Origin: Chloroflexota bacterium
Lineage (GTDB): Bacteria > Chloroflexota > Dehalococcoidia > SZUA-161 > SpSt-899
Reading direction: 5' to 3'
DNA: 58,172 nt
NCBI GenBank assembly: GCA_013203045.1
Contig: JABMQN010000216.1
Span: 1-58,172 of the forward strand
Shown here: positions 26,040-35,275 of the stretch, in pieces
How the letters are laid out: each line of letters begins with the position of its first letter
Position numbering within the stretch: the stretch's first letter is position 1
Notes under the pieces: model-generated
What the model saw: the letters and a program-made list of their open reading frames with translations, nothing else
Database searches by the model: none
What the model was told of the DNA's origin: nothing
Program-made: the position numbers and the translations under genes

Positions 26040-27053
26040 TTGACTTCAATCTCGAATGCCGATACAAACCTGACATTTCGTGATATGACTACGGATGATG
26101 CTCAGGCTCTTTGCAATTGTGTTGAGACCTGCTATGGCGATACATATTTTGTCGACGACTTTTACGATCCTGACAGACTTGCATGTCTAATAGATCAAGG
26201 TCTGATTAACTCCAGAATTGCAGTGACCTCTGCGGGCGAAGTAATTGGACATTTGGGCCTTACACTGGAGCGTTCATGCGATATTACTGCAGACACCCTC
26301 GCTGCTATGGTAGCCCCTGAGTACCGGGGACATCGTATTCTAGTTGATCTGGGCATGCAACTGGTCGAAACCTACGAAAAGCTGAATCTGGTTGGACTCC
26401 AGCTTTATGCAATTGCGATCCATCCCATCGTTCAGGATCACAGTACCGAAGCAGGCGGCGTCGAAACCGGAATATTGCTCGGACACTTTCCCACTGATCT
26501 TGAAATAGAGGGATTTCCCAATATTTATGATGGCCGACGCATCGCAGCGGTTATGCTGTATTTCCCGCTTCATCCGGCCCCTTCCCAAACAATCTATGTG
26601 CCCGAACACTATCGTGATGTCGTCGATTCTGTTTACGAGCAGCTTAAACAGGATCGTACTACAAGCATCGAAACGGAACACCCGTCCGTCGCAACGACTA
26701 TGGTGACTATCGATGAGAAACCCCGGCAAGGTACCGCCAGAATGCGAATCGATCAGCCCGGACATGATCTTTTACAGATGGTCACTGCATTCAAACAAAG
26801 GGCATCATCATCCTTCCCGGTTCTTTACGTGGATCTGCCGTTGGCTGATCCCGCCTCGGCGAGATTTATCGATGACTTGCGTTCCCTCGGCTTCTTCTAT
26901 GGCGGGATCGTATTGGAACGTAGCGGTAGCGATATTCTTCGGATGCAGTGCTTGAACCGCAAAGACGTCAACCCCGAGGCCATCGTGCTGGCCCGTCCCC
27001 ACGCAAAAGATATGTTGAAGTTCATTCTGTCGGATTGGCAGGAAAAAGTATAA
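26040..27053 (+). CDS. GNAT-like N-acetyltransferase family protein
   Basis: A 337-residue protein. Residues 1-170 fit a GNAT domain: FRDMTTDDAQAL at the start, a central strand around EVIGHLGLTL, and the acetyl-CoA loop AAMVAPEYRGHRILVDLG in place of the usual V.P.yRG.G. The C-terminal part (about 230-337) has a second alpha/beta section (FPVLYVDLPLADPASARFIDDLRSLGFFYGG) that looks like another GNAT half, so a two-lobe arrangement is possible. The acceptor is unknown. The start is TTG, supported by AAGGAG eight bases upstream; no better in-frame ATG is nearby. Confidence 0.7.
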   Translation: MTSISNADTNLTFRDMTTDDAQALCNCVETCYGDTYFVDDFYDPDRLACLIDQGLINSRIAVTSAGEVIGHLGLTLERSCDITADTLAAMVAPEYRGHRILVDLGMQLVETYEKLNLVGLQLYAIAIHPIVQDHSTEAGGVETGILLGHFPTDLEIEGFPNIYDGRRIAAVMLYFPLHPAPSQTIYVPEHYRDVVDSVYEQLKQDRTTSIETEHPSVATTMVTIDEKPRQGTARMRIDQPGHDLLQMVTAFKQRASSSFPVLYVDLPLADPASARFIDDLRSLGFFYGGIVLERSGSDILRMQCLNRKDVNPEAIVLARPHAKDMLKFILSDWQEKV

Positions 27054-27151
27054 AGTCAGTAACGCTCCAAACCTTCCACTCATTCTAAAAACAATGGTTT
27101 TGGAACAATGGTGGATGGTAAAGAAAACTTTACAGGGTAGGTAAATAATGA

Positions 27152-27229
27152 TGGTCGGGGAGAGAGGATTCGAACCTCCGGCCTCCGCCTCCCGAAGACG
27201 GCGCGCTAACCAGGCTGCGCTACTCCCCG
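27152..27229 (-). tRNA. tRNA-Pro (anticodon CGG)
   Basis: On the minus strand the sequence folds as a tRNA. The acceptor stem is CGGGGAG/CTCCCCG, the D-arm has GCGC stems, the anticodon stem is CCGTC/GGCGG around loop TTCGGGA (anticodon CGG, reading CCG), and the T-loop is TTCGAAT. The discriminator A and CCA end are encoded (27152-27155). Confidence 0.95.
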
Positions 27230-27290
27230 ATGCTGAGCGGTCAACGCTCTTAATTTTAGCAGGAATTCAATCGGGATTAAAGCAGAAGAA

Positions 27291-27674
27291 CTAGCTTTCC
27301 AGTTCTTCTCTTTTCCATGCATCGTGCAGTTCTTTGATGCGGTCGATAATGTACTTGCAGGCATCGAATGCCGGGCCTCGATGCCCGGAACTGATGGCGA
27401 TGAGCAAGATGTCGTCTTCCACTGCAAAAGACCCGGTGCGGTGAACTATTGCAATCTTGCTGATTGCGAACTTTTTAACGGCTTCAGCTTCCACTGCTTC
27501 CAGACTCTGCTGCATCACAGAATCCTCGATTTCAAATGAAAGTCCTTTACTCTGCTTCCCTTCAAGGTAACTGCGCACCGTACCCAGATAGGATATGACA
27601 GCTCCACAGTCTGGACTTCGGAGTGAGTTGATGGTTTCTTCAACCGGGATGTTTTCCGAGATTACTTTGACCAT
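27291..27674 (-). CDS. moaE: Molybdopterin synthase catalytic subunit MoaE
   Basis: A 127-residue protein matching MoaE in length and motifs: GAVISYLGTVR near 24-34, IVHRTGSFAVEDDILLIA, SSGHRGPAFDACKYIID and the C-terminal DAWKREEL with the conserved lysine. It makes molybdopterin from precursor Z (cPMP) using thiocarboxylated MoaD. No moaD is adjacent. It would serve the molybdo- and tungstoenzymes encoded at 11519, 14959, 18423 and 53322. Confidence 0.95.
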   Translation of the reverse strand: MVKVISENIPVEETINSLRSPDCGAVISYLGTVRSYLEGKQSKGLSFEIEDSVMQQSLEAVEAEAVKKFAISKIAIVHRTGSFAVEDDILLIAISSGHRGPAFDACKYIIDRIKELHDAWKREELES

Positions 27675-27700
27675 AGGTTGTTCTCACTTAAACACACAAA

Positions 27701-27725
27701 TGGGGTGGAGCTTTGTCCCACCCCA
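27701..27725. repeat. Hairpin between TrpB-like gene and moaE
   Basis: TGGGGTGG and CCACCCCA form an eight-base-pair stem in the gap between two leftward genes. There is no T-tract, so it is at most an attenuating or mRNA-protecting hairpin. Confidence 0.4.
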
Positions 27726-27750
27726 CTGTAAAACAGTAATACTGTTGCTG

Positions 27751-29109
27751 CTATACCTTCGGTAGATTCTCCAGAGCTTTTTTAACCATCTCCTCTGGAT
27801 ATTCGTAGTTAGTCAGTTTGCCGGAGAGATAGGCCTCGTAGGCGGCCATATCCACATGTCCGTGTCCGCTGTGACCTAGCAGGATCGTTTTAGCCTCACC
27901 GGTTTCTTTGCACTTGAGCGCTTCGTCGATGACCACCTTGATAGCGTGCATCGTCTCCGGGGCGCTGAGAATGCCCTCGGTGCGGGCAAATTTGATCCCG
28001 GCCTCAAAGGTGTCCAACTGATATGTTGCCTGTGCTTCAACCAGCCCCAGATGGTAAAGGTGGGAGACGATTGGCGCCATGCCATGATAGCGAAGGCCAC
28101 CAGCGTGAACCGGAGGCGGAATGAAATCGTGGCCCAGGGTGTACATCTTCAGGAGTGGGGTAAGCCCGGAAACATCGCCGAAGTCATAGGCATACGGCCC
28201 CTTGGTCAGCGTTGGGCAACTGGCGGGCTCCACATTGATGATACGCAGATCTGGCTTCCTGCCCTCGATCTTATCCTTTATGAAGGGTAGGAAAAGGCCG
28301 GCGAAGTTTGACCCACCACCAATACAGCCGATGATGATATCCGGATAGACGTCAGCCATTTCCATCTGTTTTTTAGCTTCCTGCCCGATAACAGTCTGGT
28401 GCAGCAAAACATGGTTCAGCACGCTGCCAAGCGAATAGTGAGTGTCATCCCTGGAGACGGCATCCTCGACCGCTTCACTGATAGCCAGTCCCAAACTGCC
28501 GGGGCAATCCGGGTCTTTGGCCAGCATATCCCGTCCTGCCTGAGTATCCTGACTGGGACTGGGCACACAGGTTGCCCCCCAGGTTTCCATCATAATCCGG
28601 CGGTATGGTTTCTGGTAGAAACTGACGCCTACCATATAAACCTTTATTTCAATATCGAAGAAAGCCCCTGCCAGTGCCAGTGAACTTCCCCACTGCCCGG
28701 CGCCGGTCTCGGTGCTGATACGTTTGACACCCTCTTTTTTATTGTAATAAGCTTGGGCAATGGCCGTGTTAGGCTTGTGGCTCCCCCCCTGGCTGGTTCC
28801 TTCGTATTTATAGTAAATCTTGGCCGGGGTATCTAGAGCTTTTTCCAGCCGATATGCCCGGTGCAGGGCAGTGGGCCGCCAGGTCTTGTAGATAGCCTGC
28901 ACTTCTTCCGGGATATCAATGTAGTGCTCCGGGCTGAATTCCTGCATGATCAGGCCCATTGGGAAAAGGGGCGCCAGATCGTCTGGAGTTACTGGCTGAC
29001 CAGTGCCCGGATGCAAAACGTCCGGCAATGGCTCGGGTAAATCGGGCAGGATATTGTACCACTGCGTGGGCATATCTTTTTCATCGAGAAGATATCGGGT
29101 TTTTTCCAT
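27751..29109 (-). CDS. TrpB-like pyridoxal phosphate-dependent enzyme (TrpB2 type)
   Basis: A 452-residue protein of the TrpB2 branch of tryptophan synthase beta subunits. The PLP lysine is Lys112 in [16 protein letters not shown] holds the cofactor phosphate, and the N-terminal extension ([19 protein letters not shown]) marks TrpB2 rather than TrpB1. It makes tryptophan from indole and serine, or salvages indole, and often works without TrpA; no trpA is nearby. The ATG is preferred over the TTG before it because AAGGAGG sits at proper distance. Confidence 0.93.
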   Translation of the reverse strand: MEKTRYLLDEKDMPTQWYNILPDLPEPLPDVLHPGTGQPVTPDDLAPLFPMGLIMQEFSPEHYIDIPEEVQAIYKTWRPTALHRAYRLEKALDTPAKIYYKYEGTSQGGSHKPNTAIAQAYYNKKEGVKRISTETGAGQWGSSLALAGAFFDIEIKVYMVGVSFYQKPYRRIMMETWGATCVPSPSQDTQAGRDMLAKDPDCPGSLGLAISEAVEDAVSRDDTHYSLGSVLNHVLLHQTVIGQEAKKQMEMADVYPDIIIGCIGGGSNFAGLFLPFIKDKIEGRKPDLRIINVEPASCPTLTKGPYAYDFGDVSGLTPLLKMYTLGHDFIPPPVHAGGLRYHGMAPIVSHLYHLGLVEAQATYQLDTFEAGIKFARTEGILSAPETMHAIKVVIDEALKCKETGEAKTILLGHSGHGHVDMAAYEAYLSGKLTNYEYPEEMVKKALENLPKV

Positions 29110-29252
29110 CAAATCCTCCTTTTCAGTACCATAAATTAGGCACTCTGGCCCAGCAAAACATCCAGCTAAGAGAATAACCTCTAAGGGGATAAGTTGTCAA
29201 CGCGCTGAAGTATTGATGCCCTTCCTTGACCCCCTATCTATGCCCTGATATC

Positions 29253-30266
29253 ATGGATTTATCGGAATTCGGCTACGCATTTCATAGGTCAATGATGCAA
29301 TTTGAAACACCTCCATATCGCCCTCCCAGTGAAGCCTATTCTCTGCTTGTGAGAGCCACGCGGAACTGCTCTTGGAACCGATGTGGATTCTGTTATGGCG
29401 TCCATTGGAATCGCAATAAGCTTGAACTGAGACCGGTCGAGGATATAAAACAAGATATTCTGGCCATGAAAGCACTGGCCGCTGAGATAATCCAGTGGGC
29501 AGACAAGATCGGATATTGGGATCGGATTGATCAAGTAGCCGCCACTAATGGAGTTCTCTGGCTGACCAACGATGGGGTGAAGACGGCTTTCATTGGTGAC
29601 TCTGATAGCTTGATTATGAAAACTCCGAACTTGGTCGAGGTTCTTGAGTTCTTGTATCAGACTTTCCCTACACTCGAACGAGTGACCAGTTATGCCCGGG
29701 CCAAAACGGTTCTCAGGAAAACTCCGGAAGAGTTGAAGCAATTGCATCAGGCAGGACTTACCCGACTTCACCTTGGTTTGGAGACGGGCGATGATGAATT
29801 GCTGAAGTTTATCGATAAAGGCGCAACGGCGGATGAAATGATTGAAGCCGGAAAAAGAGTCAAAGAAGCGGGCATATCGCTTTCGGAATATGTGATTCTG
29901 GGGATGGGGGGAGAAGACAGATGGCGGGAACATGCGGAGGGAACCGCCAGAGTATTAAATGCCATAAATCCTGATTTCATTCGGGTACGCACACTAATTG
30001 TTTTCCCAGGCACTCCTCTTTACGAAGCTGTAGAGAGAGGAGAATTCAAACAGCTTTCTTCCGAAGACGTATTGCGTGAAGAAAAGTTGCTATTGGAGTT
30101 ATTGGAAGTAAACTCCGAGTTTGTGAGCGATCATGTTTCAAATCACCTTCCCATCAATGGTAAATTGCCGGGAGCAAAGGAAAATATGATAAAACAGATA
30201 GATGCCGTACTGGATGTTCCATTTTCATTACGGGGTGGCATATTTCAACGCGAGGAAGATGCCTGA
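29253..30266 (+). CDS. Radical SAM protein with CX4CX2C motif
   Basis: A 337-residue protein from the ATG at 29253; a TTG 27 bases upstream would add nine residues, and neither has a clear ribosome site. The iron-sulfur ligands are Cys39-x4-Cys44-x2-Cys47 (NCSWNRCGFC), a spacing variant of the usual CX3CX2C known in some radical SAM groups with a CPWNRC-like motif. LHLGLETGDDELL and IVFPGTPLY are typical of the Elp3/B12-type core. The substrate is unknown. Its TGA stop overlaps the dnaX ATG by one base, so the two are probably co-translated. Confidence 0.85.
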   Translation: MDLSEFGYAFHRSMMQFETPPYRPPSEAYSLLVRATRNCSWNRCGFCYGVHWNRNKLELRPVEDIKQDILAMKALAAEIIQWADKIGYWDRIDQVAATNGVLWLTNDGVKTAFIGDSDSLIMKTPNLVEVLEFLYQTFPTLERVTSYARAKTVLRKTPEELKQLHQAGLTRLHLGLETGDDELLKFIDKGATADEMIEAGKRVKEAGISLSEYVILGMGGEDRWREHAEGTARVLNAINPDFIRVRTLIVFPGTPLYEAVERGEFKQLSSEDVLREEKLLLELLEVNSEFVSDHVSNHLPINGKLPGAKENMIKQIDAVLDVPFSLRGGIFQREEDA

Positions 30267-31852
30267 TGCCGGAAGTATTCTATCGCAAATGGCGGCCCCG
30301 AACCCTTTCTGAGGTAGTGGGGCAGGAGCCGGTCACCCGGACCCTGCTTAATGCCCTCATCACCGGACGGGTGGCACACGCCTACCTCTTCTTTGGCCCT
30401 CGCGGAACCGGAAAAACCAGCACCGGGCGGATATTGGCCAAGGCAGTCAACTGCCTGCAAAACGCAAGCGGCGAACCCTGCAATGAATGCGCCATGTGCC
30501 AGTCGTTCAATGAGGGACGTGCTATCGACCTGATCGAGATCGACGCTGCCTCAAATACCGGGGTTGACGATATCCGCGATCTGAAGGAAAAGGTCAATTT
30601 CGCTCCCAACGCATCCAAATACAAAGTATATATCATAGATGAAGTACATATGCTCAGCACCTCTGCCTTTAATGCTTTACTTAAAACGCTCGAAGAACCG
30701 CCTGCCCATGTGATTTTTGTACTGGCGACAACCGAGGTTCACAAGGTGCCGGCCACAATCACGTCGCGCTGCCAGCGTTTTGATTTGCGTCGTATTCCGC
30801 AGGCGGCTATGGTTGGCAGGCTGCAATATATCTGCGATGAGGAAGGTATCAATATTGATCCGGAAGCATTGGCGCTAATAGCCAAAAGTGCCACCGGGAG
30901 CTTGCGAGATGCCGAAAACCTTCTGGAGCAGATTGTCGTATATCATGGAGCGAATGTCGATTTGCAGCAAGTGCGTTCTGAGCTGGGACTCACCGGCGAT
31001 GCTCGCATTAAGGAACTTTTGAAATCGATTATATCAAAGGATATACAAAGTGGACTGACTATCATTAATAGCGTAGCGAATGATGGTCTGGACTTGCGGC
31101 ATTTCAATCGAGAATTGATCGATGCCCTTCGCGCAATGTTATTGGTAAAGGCGGGTGCTGATGATGCCACCGGGCTTACTCCAGATGAGATAAAAGAAAT
31201 GAAGGCTATAGCCGCCGATATTTCTTTGGAAGAGGTATCGCAATCGGTAAAACTCTTTTCTCAGGCGGATTTCCGTTATAGTCCTCAATCGACTTTACCC
31301 TTGGAATTGGCGCTGGTCGATTATAGTGTGGCGCAATCAGAGAGCAAGCCGGAGCCCAGAGCGGAAGTAAAAGCATCATCGCAACCCAGGAAAGAAACAG
31401 TGAAGGCGGTGGTTCAGGATGAGCCACAAGAAGAGGTTGCTGAACCTTCGGTTCCTGTAGTGCCTCAAAGGATACCAATATCTGAGACATCCTCAGAGAT
31501 TGAACATATACAGCAGCATTGGGGCGACTTTGTGAAAGCCTGCAAAGGTGCTGTGGGGCAACTGGATGCCTTGCTACGAGGATCCTGCAAACCGGTGTCT
31601 ATCGAAGGGAATACCCTGGTTTTGGGTTTCTATGCCAAGTCGAAGTTCCAAAAGAACAAAGTCGAGGACTCCAAGTATTCTCAGGCGATTTCTGGTAAGC
31701 TTGAAGAGATGTTTGGAACTAGCTATGATGTTCATTGTATTACAATCGGCGAGGAGAATCGGCCAGTTCCCCCGCCAGCTAAGGAGAATCCTCTTGTCAG
31801 AGAGGCACTGGCACATGGGGCTGAAATCATTGGTGAGGAGTATGTGAGATGA
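30266..31852 (+). CDS. dnaX: DNA polymerase III subunit gamma/tau
   Basis: A 528-residue clamp-loader ATPase. Walker A is GPRGTGKTS (44-52), the zinc site is Cys63-x8-Cys72-x2-Cys75-x2-Cys78, Walker B is YIIDEVHMLS near 125, and the SRC sensor is TTSRCQRF. The clamp-loader core ends near 360. A poorly conserved linker (about 365-410) precedes a C-terminal domain. No slippery A-rich frameshift site was seen, so a single product is expected. It is translationally coupled to the genes on both sides. Confidence 0.97.
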   Translation: MPEVFYRKWRPRTLSEVVGQEPVTRTLLNALITGRVAHAYLFFGPRGTGKTSTGRILAKAVNCLQNASGEPCNECAMCQSFNEGRAIDLIEIDAASNTGVDDIRDLKEKVNFAPNASKYKVYIIDEVHMLSTSAFNALLKTLEEPPAHVIFVLATTEVHKVPATITSRCQRFDLRRIPQAAMVGRLQYICDEEGINIDPEALALIAKSATGSLRDAENLLEQIVVYHGANVDLQQVRSELGLTGDARIKELLKSIISKDIQSGLTIINSVANDGLDLRHFNRELIDALRAMLLVKAGADDATGLTPDEIKEMKAIAADISLEEVSQSVKLFSQADFRYSPQSTLPLELALVDYSVAQSESKPEPRAEVKASSQPRKETVKAVVQDEPQEEVAEPSVPVVPQRIPISETSSEIEHIQQHWGDFVKACKGAVGQLDALLRGSCKPVSIEGNTLVLGFYAKSKFQKNKVEDSKYSQAISGKLEEMFGTSYDVHCITIGEENRPVPPPAKENPLVREALAHGAEIIGEEYVR

Positions 31853-32154
31853 TGGATAAAAAGATACTGAAACAAGCACAGCAGCTTCAGACAAAGATGC
31901 TCAGGACACAGGAGGAATTAGCAAATGCTACTGTTGAGGCAACTTCCGGTGGCGGTGCTGTGACTGTGGTCATGACTGGTCAGCAGGAAATCAGATCAAT
32001 TAAGATATCCCCCGAAGTCGTCGATCCCGAAGATGTTGAGCTTTTGGAAGATATGATACTTGCAGCGGTTAAGGAAGCGACGCAGAAGTCGAGGGAGATG
32101 GCAGAAAAGAAAATGGGAGCTCTCACTGGAGGGCTAAAAATACCGGGTATGTAA
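31849..32154 (+). CDS. ybaB: YbaB/EbfC family nucleoid-associated protein
   Basis: A 101-residue protein with the family pattern: LKQAQQLQTKMLRTQEELANATVEATSGGGAV, then GQQEIRSIKISPEVV and LEDMILAAVKEA. It forms dimers that bind DNA. The ATG overlaps the dnaX stop (ATGA), and dnaX-ybaB-recR is the usual bacterial order, interrupted here by a repeat and a DUF3795 gene. Confidence 0.95.
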   Translation: MMDKKILKQAQQLQTKMLRTQEELANATVEATSGGGAVTVVMTGQQEIRSIKISPEVVDPEDVELLEDMILAAVKEATQKSREMAEKKMGALTGGLKIPGM

Positions 32155-32161
32155 TAAATCT

Positions 32162-32250
32162 GTAGGGGCGTGTTTGAAACCCGCCCTGAATTCCGGTTCA
32201 AGCCGTGCCTGCCATAGTGCCATGTACGGCGGACAGGTCCGGAATGATAT
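32162..32250. repeat. Repeat element between ybaB and DUF3795 gene
   Basis: GTAGGGGCGTGTTT...GAAACCCGCCC is an imperfect copy of the GTAG palindrome class. Next to it an outer inverted repeat ATTCCGG (32190-32196)/CCGGAAT (32239-32245) encloses GCCGTGCCTGCC-like arms. It looks like a small palindromic element inserted in the dnaX-recR block. Confidence 0.5.
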
Positions 32251-32277
32251 GTTGTAGTGAGGAGGAAGGGAGATCAA

Positions 32278-32601
32278 ATGTGTCCAGTATCATGTGGTTT
32301 GTTTCTTAATCATAAGAATATGGTTTTGCTGCCAGCAGCCTGTGGCATATCATGCGAGGTTTGTGGCCTCAAAGAGAAGTGTGGCGGGTGCGTATCCGGA
32401 ACTGATCCTGATGCGCCCAAAGTGTTGGAAAGGATGAAACAGGGAAAGGGAAATCCCTGTCCGGTACTTGAATGTGCTATTGAAAATAAAGTGGAATACT
32501 GTCTCAGTTGTGAGAAGTTCCCCTGTGCGATTCATTACGAATCTGAAACCCCCTATAGCAAAAAAGCCCTCGACTTGTTTAAGAAGTTCAAAGCGGAGTA
32601 G
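32278..32601 (+). CDS. DUF3795 domain-containing protein
   Basis: A 107-residue Cys-rich protein: PAACGISCEVCGLKEKCGGC, a CPVLECAI segment, then YCLSCEKFPC near the end. This is the DUF3795 core without the zinc-ribbon tail of the relative at 23269. Metal binding is likely and function unknown. The ATG at 32278 follows GGAGGAAGGGAG; an earlier in-frame start lacks such a site. It lies 8 bases before recR. Confidence 0.8.
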   Translation: MCPVSCGLFLNHKNMVLLPAACGISCEVCGLKEKCGGCVSGTDPDAPKVLERMKQGKGNPCPVLECAIENKVEYCLSCEKFPCAIHYESETPYSKKALDLFKKFKAE

Positions 32602-32609
32602 TAATTGGA

Positions 32610-33221
32610 GTGCATCTCAAATATGGATCTGCTGCCGAACCCGTCTCTCGCCTGATAGAGGAATTCCATAAGCTGCCCGGTATTGGACCGAAAAGTGCAG
32701 CGCGGCTTGCCTATCACATACTTCGCATCCCTGAATCGAGTGCGCGTTCCCTTGCTGAAGCTATCATTGCGGTCAAAGAAAAGATCGTTCTTTGTTCCGT
32801 TTGCCAGAATCTCACCGATAATGACCCCTGTGCAATTTGTCAAGACACAGACCGGGACCATAGCGTCATCTGTGTGGTGGAAGAACCTTTAGACATTCTT
32901 GCTGTGGAGCGTACCGGACAGTTCAAGGGACTCTTTCACGTATTGCATGGCGTAATATCTCCCATGGATGGAATCGGGCCGGATGACTTGAAGATCAGTG
33001 AACTGCTGGAGCGAATGAAGGCTGGAGGAGTTGAGGAAGTCATCCTGGCTACGAATCCAAATCTTGAAGGCGAAGCTACAGCGATGTATTTGCAACGGCT
33101 ACTTTCGCCACTTGGAGTTCGAGTAACATCACTGGCTCGTGGACTTCCGGTGGGTGGTGATCTGGAGTATGCTGACGAAATCACTCTGGGCCGAGCCTTT
33201 GAAGGCCGACGTGAGGTTTGA
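32610..33221 (+). CDS. recR: Recombination protein RecR
   Basis: A 203-residue protein of standard length. The helix-hairpin-helix is LPGIGPKSAARLAYH (22-36), the zinc finger Cys62-x2-Cys65 and Cys74-x2-Cys77, and the Toprim domain follows with VVEEPLDILAVE and EVILATNPNLEGEATA. The Walker-like end is VTSLARGLPVGGDLEYAD. It acts with RecO (33379) to load RecA at gaps. Start codon GTG. Confidence 0.97.
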   Translation: MHLKYGSAAEPVSRLIEEFHKLPGIGPKSAARLAYHILRIPESSARSLAEAIIAVKEKIVLCSVCQNLTDNDPCAICQDTDRDHSVICVVEEPLDILAVERTGQFKGLFHVLHGVISPMDGIGPDDLKISELLERMKAGGVEEVILATNPNLEGEATAMYLQRLLSPLGVRVTSLARGLPVGGDLEYADEITLGRAFEGRREV

Positions 33222-33226
33222 ATAGA

Positions 33227-33367
33227 AACCACGAGATTACGCAACATGTAGAGACGACCGGCCCGGTCGTCTCTACATTGACCGATTGACGCCGGACGAA
33301 ACAAGCAGTGTAACCCGATAACGAACAACCAATAACATTCTTGTGAAAATTCGTGAAGTCTGTGGTT
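33227..33367. repeat. AACCACGA...TGGTT repeat with nested palindrome
   Basis: AACCACGAG (33227) and TTCGTGAAGTCTGTGGTT (end 33367) are the two ends of a repeat filling the recR-recO gap. Inside, 33246-33278 is a perfect inverted repeat: ATGTAGAGACGACCGG, one C, then its reverse complement. No coding potential is seen. Confidence 0.6.
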
Positions 33368-33378
33368 AACGAGTTCCA

Positions 33379-34170
33379 ATGCCTACGCTGAAGACATATA
33401 AAACCGAGGCTATTGTTCTCAAGCATATTGATTTGGGCGAAGCTGACCGGATACTCACTTTGTACACGCCCAATCAGGGCAAGCTTCGTGCTGTGGCCAG
33501 GGGTGTTCGCAGGATGAAGAGCAGGCTCGGAGGGCATGTTGAACCCTTGATAAACTGCTCGCTGATGCTGTCGCACGGACGGGCCCTTGAAGTAGTCTCG
33601 CAGGGACAGACCATCGAAAGTTTCCTTCCCATCCGCAATGATCTCAAGCTAACTGTGCAAGCCCTCTATCTTGTTGAACTCACCGATGCCTTCACTTCGG
33701 AACGAATTGAAAACTATTCAGTTTACAAACTGTTACTCGATTCCCTTCGCTTGCTTGCAAAAGTTCGCAACGCAGAGATCTTGTTCCGCTATTTTGAACT
33801 CCAACTTTTGGGGTATGTTGGATACGAGCCCCAACTATACAAATGCTTGAATTGCAAGGCGACTATCGAGCCTGTGCAGAATTTCTTTAGCACAAGTGGA
33901 GGCGGAATCCTTTGTCCGAATTGTGCCCATACCGAACCAGTAGTCAAGCCAATTTCAGTCGATGCGTTAAAAGTGGTCCGTTTGCTTCAGCGTGGTGACT
34001 TTATCACTGCCAATCGATTGCGATTGTCTGCTGATTTATCTCGGGAATTAGAACGTATAATGCAGGGATATATCCGCTATCTGTTGGAGAGAGAAATTAA
34101 ATCTACAAGGTTTCGCGATCGGTTGAAGAGGGAAGATACCGAGATTGCGGCCGATTTAGGTAAATTTTGA
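33379..34170 (+). CDS. recO: DNA repair protein RecO
   Basis: A 263-residue protein. The N-terminal OB fold (about 1-80) has KTEAIVLKHIDLGEADRIL and GKLRAVARGVRRMKSRLGG. A helical domain follows, and then a four-Cys zinc site (KCLNCKATI ... GILCPNCAH, about 152-182). It anneals single strands and, with RecR, helps RecA displace SSB. It stands with recR, separated by a repeat. Confidence 0.96.
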   Translation: MPTLKTYKTEAIVLKHIDLGEADRILTLYTPNQGKLRAVARGVRRMKSRLGGHVEPLINCSLMLSHGRALEVVSQGQTIESFLPIRNDLKLTVQALYLVELTDAFTSERIENYSVYKLLLDSLRLLAKVRNAEILFRYFELQLLGYVGYEPQLYKCLNCKATIEPVQNFFSTSGGGILCPNCAHTEPVVKPISVDALKVVRLLQRGDFITANRLRLSADLSRELERIMQGYIRYLLEREIKSTRFRDRLKREDTEIAADLGKF

Positions 34171-34224
34171 AATTTCATTATTTACCTTTATTTAACCCAA
34201 TTTAACCAGATGTTTACCGGCGAA

Positions 34225-34312
34225 ATATTGATACAAGCACTTCGATCGGGCATAATTGGAAGCATGATAGCAATACCATGGGTGTTTTCTGATCCATGGT
34301 ATGTATCAATAT
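34225..34312 (+). promoter_or_regulatory. Nested inverted repeats in leader of lipid kinase gene
   Basis: ATATTGATAC (34225-34234) pairs perfectly with GTATCAATAT (34303-34312). Just inside, ATACCATGG (34273-34281) pairs with CCATGGTAT (34294-34302) around a 12-base loop. The right outer arm ends 3 bases before the GAGGTAGG ribosome site of the next gene, so folding could control its translation. It matches no riboswitch class I know. Confidence 0.45.
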
Positions 34313-34328
34313 AGTGAGGTAGGTGACC

Positions 34329-35246
34329 GTGACAACACGGCCAAAAGCTAAATTAATTGTGAATCCTTCTGCAGGTTGTGGTTCAACAGGCAGGAAATGG
34401 AAGCGCATACACGAGTATCTGATTCAATCAGGTCTCTCGTTTGACTTCGTTCATACCCAAGGTAGAGGTCATGCCATGGAATTGGCTAAGGAAGCTGCTC
34501 TTGGAGGATATGAGATGGTGGTTGCAGTGGGAGGTGATGGCACCCTGAATGAAATAGTGAACGGATTACTCGATTCTGGTAATGCAAAAGATATTACCCT
34601 GGGCGTTCTAAACACCGGCACAGGATGCGATTTTGCGCGTTTTCTGGGGATATCACGTGACTATCGACAGGCTTGTCTTCATCTCGTTAATCCGCAGAAG
34701 GTAAGGGCTGATGTTGGGGTTGTAGAGTGCCAAAAAGAAGGCCAGCCCATCCGTCGTTACTTCATTAGTGCAGCTGGGATGGGTCTGGATGGCGAAGTCG
34801 TGGAGACTGCAGTGAAAGGGCCCCGTGTGATCCACGGGAACCTCCCCTATTTTTTCGGTATTCTGCAATCGCTGGGCACTTACCGAAACAAAGACATTCG
34901 CATACAACTTGATGATAGCGTAGAAGATGTTCGTATATGCAGCGTGATAGTAGCCAATGGCGGGTTTTATGCTGGAGGAATGCACATAGCCCCCGATGCT
35001 AATCTGCAAGATGGCCTTTTTGAGGTAATGATTCTTGGTGATGTCGGAAAGTTGGAATTGATACAGGTATTTCCAAGTGCTTATAGAGGAGCTCATGTAA
35101 CTCATCCCAAGGTTCGTATTGAAAAGGCGGCCCAGGTAATAATAGAATCATCAGAGCGAATCATGGTACAGGCTGATGGAGAGCTTGTAGGTGAGGGTCC
35201 TGCAACCTTCCGGATTGTGCCATCTGCATTGAACATTGCTATCTAG
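34329..35246 (+). CDS. Diacylglycerol/lipid kinase family protein (YegS/DgkB-like)
   Basis: About 305 residues. The N-terminal kinase domain opens KLIVNPSAGCGSTGRK, with the catalytic GGDGTLNEIVNGL near 66-78. The C-terminal beta-domain carries GVVECQKEG, AAGMGLDGEVVE and NGGFYAGGMHIAPDA. Members phosphorylate diacylglycerol or related lipids at the membrane. The GTG at 34329 is chosen because GAGGTAGG lies 5 bases before it; another GTG six bases upstream overlaps that site. Confidence 0.93.
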   Translation: MTTRPKAKLIVNPSAGCGSTGRKWKRIHEYLIQSGLSFDFVHTQGRGHAMELAKEAALGGYEMVVAVGGDGTLNEIVNGLLDSGNAKDITLGVLNTGTGCDFARFLGISRDYRQACLHLVNPQKVRADVGVVECQKEGQPIRRYFISAAGMGLDGEVVETAVKGPRVIHGNLPYFFGILQSLGTYRNKDIRIQLDDSVEDVRICSVIVANGGFYAGGMHIAPDANLQDGLFEVMILGDVGKLELIQVFPSAYRGAHVTHPKVRIEKAAQVIIESSERIMVQADGELVGEGPATFRIVPSALNIAI

Positions 35247-35275
35247 TTTGAAAAGAAAAAATAGGTCGATATAGT

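Noticed and set aside
31849-31860. dnaX programmed frameshift producing gamma
   Set aside because: No A-rich slippery heptamer with a following stem was seen in the dnaX linker region.
33246-33278. Palindrome as recR terminator
   Set aside because: A strong stem but no T-tract on either strand; it matches the intergenic palindrome class instead.
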